This document shows positions 29,864-34,567 of a stretch of DNA of 34,567 nt, piece after piece; the stretch's first letter is position 1; every line of letters begins with the position of its first letter. The notes below the pieces were generated by a model that saw only the letters and a list, made by a program, of their open reading frames with translations, searched no databases and was not told the DNA's origin. Origin of the DNA: Bifidobacterium breve (lineage in GTDB: Bacteria; Actinomycetota; Acidimicrobiia; Acidimicrobiales; Ilumatobacteraceae); the NCBI GenBank assembly GCA_945886445.1, contig CAMCZG010000015.1:1-34567 (forward strand), written 5' to 3'. The position numbers and the translations under genes were made by a program.

Positions 29864-31468
29864 TTACGGTGCGGACGCTGAAACAAAACTGATGTCGTTG
29901 ATGACACCCTGGAATGGGTTTGTGGTGGAACACTGTGGGCTGCGTGCTGCTGAACGTAAGTACACAAGGATGAACTGCGAAGGTGTTGACACGTTGAAAG
30001 TGGCATCCCCGGGGTTGTCACTCGCAGAACTTGTGAGGGCAGGCCCCCAACTAGCAAGTTTGCTCGGCACTGAGTCGGAATAACCGTAAACATCGATCTC
30101 CCAGGGGGCATAACCGAAATCAACAGACAGTGTTCCTGTACTACGACCCGACAATTCGGCAACAAAACCCACGCCATTTTTACTTCCGAAGTGATCGTTG
30201 CCGTAGCACACCGTGCGCCACTGAGTTCCCGACTTGCCATCACGTAAATTGGGTATCAGGTCGTCATTTTCAGAGTTGTCGTCACCGTCGGGGTCATAAC
30301 TACTCACATTGACGATGTTGACCGGCCCCGTCGCAACGGGTGTTGTGGAGGCACTTGCAACGGGTGTGGTGGAAGGTGACGACACACTGCGCCACAACAC
30401 AAAGCCAGCGAGCACAACACCAATGACCACTGCAGCAGCCAACATGGAGGTTGGGGTGATGCGGTGAGCGCGTTTTTCTAGAGCCTTGTTCACTGGTCGC
30501 GATGAACTCGAACTGCGAGAAGGGTCGGTCCGTGGAGTGGGCTTGCTGATTACCGGTTCACCAGGAATAGTTGTTACTGGCATGGTGTTGCCATAAGGCG
30601 GCGTTAAACCAGTTGGTGTTCCATCTAAACCAATTTCGCGCGCTGCATAAAGTGCGCCACGCACTGCTTCACCAGATGGCTGTCGTTGTTCTGGGTCACG
30701 AGCCAACATTTGATGAATGATGCGCACTAATACTGGCGGCAATGTCGGGCGAATTTTTGAAATGTCGGGCGCATCACCTTGCACACGGGCCAGCGCAGTT
30801 TCTACATCGGTGCCACCAACGAATGGCACCCGACCCGCTAGGCATTCATAAAGGACAAGGCCAAGTGAGTATAAATCTGCACGCCCGTCTAGTTTTTTGC
30901 CCGTTACTTGCTCGGGAGACAGGTACTTAGCAGTGCCCATCATGATGTTGTCATTAGTGAGATCAGATTCATTGCCGCTTAAAGTTTTGGCAATTCCAAA
31001 ATCGGTGAGAAGCACGCGACCGCTTGGAGTAATGAGAATGTTTGCCGGCTTAATGTCGCGGTGAACAAGATCTTTTGCGTGTGCGGCATCTAGCGCTGTA
31101 GCCACTGCCATACCAATATGAACAGTAAGACGAGGGCTAATACGATGCACTTTGTCAAGGAGTTCGCGCAGACTTTGGCCATTGATGTATTCCATGACAA
31201 CTGCTTGCCGGCCAGCATCTTCTACAACGTCGTACACCGTCACGATGTTGGGTGAACTCAGTGCCGCTGATGCTTTTGCTTCGCGGCGAAAGCGCTCATT
31301 TCCCACACGGTCATCGTCGTGATGCGCTCGCATTACTTTGACAGCTACATCACGGTCGAGTGACGTGTCTTTCGCTAACCACACTTCCGCCATGCCACCT
31401 TGACCAATGCGACGTACTAATCGATAGCGCGCACCAATGAGTGTGTTGGGTACAAGTGAAGATGACAT
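29864..31468 (-). CDS. Transmembrane Ser/Thr kinase with discoidin-like ectodomain
   Basis: The 534-residue protein has a complete Hanks-type kinase at residues 15 to about 275: GQGGMAEVW loop (22-30), Lys44, Glu63, HRDIKPAN with Asp138, DFG at 156-158, and MMGTAKYLSPEQ in the activation segment. A Pro/Ser linker precedes one membrane helix (SMLAAAVVIGVVLAGFVLW, about 342-360). The extracellular domain (about 385-534) reads SYDPDGDDNSEN, then GTQWRTVCYG and GVGFVAELSG, a discoidin/F5-8C-like fold as found at the C-terminus of mycobacterial MviN. It carries no PASTA repeats. Catalytic residues are intact. It lies between degV and the ECF sigma gene, where mycobacteria have mviN. Confidence 0.9.
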   Translation of the reverse strand: MSSSLVPNTLIGARYRLVRRIGQGGMAEVWLAKDTSLDRDVAVKVMRAHHDDDRVGNERFRREAKASAALSSPNIVTVYDVVEDAGRQAVVMEYINGQSLRELLDKVHRISPRLTVHIGMAVATALDAAHAKDLVHRDIKPANILITPSGRVLLTDFGIAKTLSGNESDLTNDNIMMGTAKYLSPEQVTGKKLDGRADLYSLGLVLYECLAGRVPFVGGTDVETALARVQGDAPDISKIRPTLPPVLVRIIHQMLARDPEQRQPSGEAVRGALYAAREIGLDGTPTGLTPPYGNTMPVTTIPGEPVISKPTPRTDPSRSSSSSRPVNKALEKRAHRITPTSMLAAAVVIGVVLAGFVLWRSVSSPSTTPVASASTTPVATGPVNIVNVSSYDPDGDDNSENDDLIPNLRDGKSGTQWRTVCYGNDHFGSKNGVGFVAELSGRSTGTLSVDFGYAPWEIDVYGYSDSVPSKLASWGPALTSSASDNPGDATFNVSTPSQFILVYLRSAARSPQCSTTNPFQGVINDISFVSASAP

Positions 31469-31533
31469 CGCTGTGCATCACGCTAGTTGCGCAGCGTTGC
31501 ACGATTGAGGCAATGCGATGGTGAGAAGCGTTT

Positions 31534-32382
31534 TTATTCAGCGTCGAAAAATGCAACACCGATGGTGCCGCGACCAGCATGTGCGCCGATGACCGCACCA
31601 ATATCGCCAACTTCAATACTGCCTGAGTAGATCTGACGTAGTGACGAGAGGAATGCATCGGTGTCGTCGCAGTCGGCTTGCAAGACAGCGAGGTCGGAAA
31701 TGTTTCCGTGCTCTTTCACTTTTTCTAACAAGAACGCGAGTGCCTTCGAGCGCGTGCGCTGACGACCGCCCTCTTCTACTTTGCCGTCTCGCACGTCGAT
31801 AATGGGCTTGATGGACAGCGCTGATGCCAACATTCCCTTCACACCGCCAATGCGACCACCTTTTTTCAGGTTTTCGAGGGTGTCGAGTGCACCATATACA
31901 TGCACGCGATGGCTGAGCGCCGTGGCGAGCTCTGCAACTTCACTGAGGCTTGCACCTTGTGCGGCCTTGGTTGCACAAGACGTTGCAATGATGCCTTGTC
32001 CCATCGACACACTGCGTGAATCGACTACCTGTACTGAAAAGGGGTTTGTTGTGTCTTCGCCCACAAGGCGGGCAGCAATTTCAGCGCTTTGCATTGTGGC
32101 CGATACGCCAGACGACAACGAGACCACGAGCACACCAGTTGCTCCTTCACTTTGGAGGCGGCGGTAGGCAGCCTCAAACTGGCCAGGAGAGGGGGCAGCA
32201 GTTTCAGGAAGGACTGGAGACGCTGTGCACTTTGCCCAAAATTCCTTCGGAGTGAAGTCTTCACCATCGATGTAGTCGGTCTCGCCGAAGCGAATAGTGA
32301 GGGGAACAACAATAATTTTGTGTTGTGCAATGAGGTGCTGCGGGAGGTCACAAGCGCTGTCGGTAACAATACGGATCGTCAT
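31534..32382 (-). CDS. DegV-family fatty-acid-binding protein
   Basis: The 282-residue DegV protein opens IRIVTDSACDLPQHLIAQH and has the family segments VPLTIRFGETDYIDG, TAAPSPGQFEAAYRRL, VVSLSSGVSATMQSA and DSRSVSMGQG. FakB-type members hold a fatty acid for phosphorylation by FakA (no fakA gene here). Its stop is 65 bases before the kinase start. A role in lipid supply for envelope work would fit the neighbourhood but is inference. Confidence 0.92.
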   Translation of the reverse strand: MTIRIVTDSACDLPQHLIAQHKIIVVPLTIRFGETDYIDGEDFTPKEFWAKCTASPVLPETAAPSPGQFEAAYRRLQSEGATGVLVVSLSSGVSATMQSAEIAARLVGEDTTNPFSVQVVDSRSVSMGQGIIATSCATKAAQGASLSEVAELATALSHRVHVYGALDTLENLKKGGRIGGVKGMLASALSIKPIIDVRDGKVEEGGRQRTRSKALAFLLEKVKEHGNISDLAVLQADCDDTDAFLSSLRQIYSGSIEVGDIGAVIGAHAGRGTIGVAFFDAE

Positions 32383-32402
32383 AATGCTTCTACCGTAGTG
32401 CC

Positions 32403-34403
32403 TTATTCTGGGGCGACGAGTGCTGAGAGGGCACGCCGGCGCCGTGAACGCCAGTTATGCGCCCACCATGTGAGCAAAACAATAATGGCGGTAGCGCTCA
32501 CCACAAGACCGAGACCCGCAAGGGCACTGACGCGGGCGGTCACTTCCAACTCCTCTGTGAGTGGGCTGTTGCCACGCGGAGTAAAAAGTTGGAAATACAC
32601 CGGGAAGCGACCATTACTTCGCGCCACCACCTTCACCGCAATATTGGTACTGGAATTGGCAGGCAGCTCAATGACTTGAGAGTTCTGGGGAAAGGTGAGC
32701 TTTGCACTGCGATACCGCAGAATTACCTTCGTGGCCGTAGCGCTTGTATTTTTTACTTGCAATTGAATTTCACTGTTATGACCACTCAAGGTGAAGTTGG
32801 CAGACTTCGGCAAACTCACAGAAGTGCGTACGTCAGAAATGGATGAGGAAATGGCGTCGATGTACGCCGCGCTTTGTGCTGGCGTTGCGGTGTGTGCAGC
32901 GGAGTATGCGGTCAATGTGTTCCACGTGCCTATGCGCGGGTCATCTGCCAAGAGCATTGATGAAGTATTGGCAATGCGCTGTAAAAGTTTGGTGAAGGTG
33001 GCTTTGAGGCCTTCTAAAGAGGTGTCTTCACTTTGGCGCAAGGTAATGGGTTGGCTTGACGAAGGGGCAAAAGGAAGCCCTGGTTGGGAGGTAAAGGTAA
33101 GCACGGGGCTGGAATTGATGATGCGAAATAATTGACGCATCACGGCACCATTCATGATTTCTCCTGTTGATGAGCTGAGGAGAACTTGACGTTGTTGGGC
33201 CTGTGGAGCAGTAAATGAGAGCTCCTCGCGCTGAACGATGAGCTCGGCCGATATGCGCGTAGCACGTTCCAAAGGTGTCAGTGATTCAGTTTCCATGACG
33301 CGTGCATATTGGGGGTCGGTGCCATAGATCGACAGTGAGCCGCCATCGGGAAGCTTGGTGAGGTACGCCACTGCCGAGTCGAGTGGCGCATCAAATGATT
33401 TTTGAGCGCTCGGCGTGAGTATTACTTGCCTTGTACCTAAGTCGCGCAACAGCGTGGCTCCGGCTGTAGTGAGCGGTTGAGTAAGCACCGCAGCATCGCG
33501 CGAAGGACTTTTTTGCGTGAGCGCGGTGGTGGCATCTTCACCAGCAGTGAGTTGTCGGGCAAAAAGTTCTTGAAGGCCAACATGAGCAATAGCGCTGGGG
33601 TTATAAGGCACCTGAGTTGTGGCACTCAAAGTATGGATGCCTAGCAAGTCTCGAATGTCATCTAGAAGAAGTTTGTCTTCGGTGGTTTCTGAGAGCGCTA
33701 ACGCATTAAGCAAGTCAGGTTGAAGTACGAGTAGTGAACCTTGGCCGATACCAGAAAAGACATTGGCAAATTTTTGAAGAAGCGCACGAGCGTCGGCACT
33801 GAGTGCGATTGCGCCTGTAGCGCTCAGACTTGGAGGTGCAGTCACGCTGACAACGGGAAGCACGCCAAGGCGATCTTGCTGTGTCAGCACGGATGCATCA
33901 TTTGCAGAAAAATGATGAATGAAAGTGGTGGTTGTGGCACGCACTTCATTGCTGGAATACACGGTAAATGTTAGTGGGTACACCCCTGATTGATTCATGT
34001 ATAGCCCAGCTGTTGCTGACGTTTTCGTGGTGGTGGGCAACTCCACAATGAATCGACCAGCAGAATTTCGTGTGATGCTCAATGTGTTGAGGCGAACGCC
34101 ATCGAGTGGCTCAGGAACGACGTTCTCTTCAGTGATGTCGCGGAATGCTTGACGTGTGGCGATGCGTTTCGACAGAACAACATCAAGCTCAATATTGTCT
34201 TGAGGGGTAATGGGCTTGCCATTTTCGTTAATAGCAATAGTAAAACGCATTGTGGCATTATCGAGAACGGTAAAACTTTGTTGTGTGAGACCAATAGAAA
34301 CTTGTGTAACAGGTGCCGATGCTGCATACGTGCCATGCGGGAGCATGAGTGCACCGAGGCATATCAACACACAAGAAACGATAAGTGGCTTTAACCGGTG
34401 CAT
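32403..34403 (-). CDS. Secreted/membrane-anchored DUF6049-type protein (Rv3909-like)
   Basis: The 666-residue protein has a signal peptide (HRLKPLIVSCVLICLGALML, cleavage probably after HGTYAA or ASA) and a large extracytoplasmic region. That region is rich in beta-sheet segments with Ig-like tail pieces (NFTLSGHNSEIQLQVKNTSA, about 560). A C-terminal helix LGLVVSATAIIVLLTWWAH (about 632-650) and a basic end RSRRRRAL complete it. The position between a GNAT gene and the mviN-like site equals Rv3909. The function is unknown in all homologues I can recall. It overlaps the GNAT stop by 13 bases. Confidence 0.75.
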   Translation of the reverse strand: MHRLKPLIVSCVLICLGALMLPHGTYAASAPVTQVSIGLTQQSFTVLDNATMRFTIAINENGKPITPQDNIELDVVLSKRIATRQAFRDITEENVVPEPLDGVRLNTLSITRNSAGRFIVELPTTTKTSATAGLYMNQSGVYPLTFTVYSSNEVRATTTTFIHHFSANDASVLTQQDRLGVLPVVSVTAPPSLSATGAIALSADARALLQKFANVFSGIGQGSLLVLQPDLLNALALSETTEDKLLLDDIRDLLGIHTLSATTQVPYNPSAIAHVGLQELFARQLTAGEDATTALTQKSPSRDAAVLTQPLTTAGATLLRDLGTRQVILTPSAQKSFDAPLDSAVAYLTKLPDGGSLSIYGTDPQYARVMETESLTPLERATRISAELIVQREELSFTAPQAQQRQVLLSSSTGEIMNGAVMRQLFRIINSSPVLTFTSQPGLPFAPSSSQPITLRQSEDTSLEGLKATFTKLLQRIANTSSMLLADDPRIGTWNTLTAYSAAHTATPAQSAAYIDAISSSISDVRTSVSLPKSANFTLSGHNSEIQLQVKNTSATATKVILRYRSAKLTFPQNSQVIELPANSSTNIAVKVVARSNGRFPVYFQLFTPRGNSPLTEELEVTARVSALAGLGLVVSATAIIVLLTWWAHNWRSRRRRALSALVAPE

Positions 34404-34567
34404 GGACGCTCAAGTACGTAAAGCGAATAAGACATAGGTGTAAAACCAAGTGAACGATAGAGCGAGAGGGCTGCTGCGTTAGTGATATCGGTGTTGACTA
34501 ACGCGTGTTGCATACCACGAGAACCTAACCAGTGCATTGCATCGAGTACTAACTTTCGCCCTTGGCC
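34391..34567 (-). CDS. GNAT acetyltransferase, C-terminal part only
   Basis: The last 58 residues of a minus-strand frame run off the window. It starts GQGRKLVLDAMHWL, the acetyl-CoA pyrophosphate loop (Q/RxxGxG/A family), and continues NTDITNAAALSLYRSLGF, the typical motif B of GNAT enzymes, ending VLERPCTG. The substrate is unknown. The stop lies 13 bases inside the DUF6049-type gene, so the two genes are coupled. Confidence 0.85.
   Translation of the reverse strand, partial: GQGRKLVLDAMHWLGSRGMQHALVNTDITNAAALSLYRSLGFTPMSYSLYVLERPCTG

Noticed and set aside
32918-32930. parS-like TGTTCCACGTG inside the DUF6049-type gene
   Set aside because: Only one arm and the core match; the second arm is lost, and it is coding sequence, so chance is likely.
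1-34567. CRISPR arrays, insertion sequences, prophage genes, inteins, integrases
   Set aside because: No regularly spaced repeats, transposase or integrase motifs, or intein splice motifs in gyrA, gyrB, dnaA or dnaN were seen on reading both strands.

Overview
The window is the replication-origin neighbourhood of an actinobacterial chromosome. The order rsmG-jag-yidC-yidD-rnpA-rpmH-dnaA-dnaN-recF-DUF721-gyrB-gyrA-DUF3566, flanked by sigM-like/trxB/trxA/cwlM-like/parAB genes, follows the oriC region of Mycobacterium almost gene for gene. Moderate GC, a mycothiol-type isomerase-fold protein, many leaderless-looking starts and the divergences from Mycobacterium fit a deep actinobacterial lineage such as Acidimicrobiia. 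That placement is inference; no 16S or marker tree can be read here.

Layout. 1-4.6 kb is an accessory metabolic block: a ferredoxin-reductase-like flavoprotein, a VOC protein, a MarR regulator and a thiolase in one minus-strand operon, with a divergent TetR regulator. 4.2-5.5 kb holds a small CSLCD protein, purU and tRNA-Ala. 5.6-10.8 kb holds a mycothiol/DinB-type protein, a DCC thioredoxin-fold protein, a soluble MgtE_N/CBS protein with a DUF1003 membrane partner, an alpha/beta hydrolase, a Fur-family regulator and a Rossmann protein. 10.8-11.8 kb carries a 43-residue protein, tRNA-Ile, a DUF3566 membrane protein and a TadE-like protein. 11.8-20.7 kb is gyrA, gyrB, DUF721, recF, dnaN and dnaA, all minus. 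The strand switches at dnaA/rpmH. 20.9-25.9 kb (plus) is rpmH, rnpA, yidD, yidC, jag, rsmG, two parS sites, parA and parB. 26.0-34.6 kb (minus) is a cell-envelope and redox block: GNAT (partial), a DUF6049-like secreted protein, DegV, a transmembrane Ser/Thr kinase with a discoidin-like ectodomain, an ECF sigma factor and anti-sigma candidate, a small membrane protein, trxB, trxA and a CwlM-like pseudo-amidase.

Main points for a second look. (1) Nine genes carry TANNNT exactly six bases before ATG/GTG, a repeated leaderless promoter-start module. (2) The CwlM-like gene has no standard start codon before its first peptidoglycan-binding domain; an ATT with a good Shine-Dalgarno sequence fits, and its amidase domain has lost the recognisable zinc motifs. 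(3) A kinase-TM-discoidin protein with intact catalytic residues sits where Mycobacterium has MviN, which carries the same module with a pseudokinase. (4) DnaA boxes lie on both sides of dnaA and also between convergent parB and the cwlM-like gene, with a 12-bp pitch in two of the clusters. (5) Both tRNA genes end at, or inside, the start codon of a protein gene.
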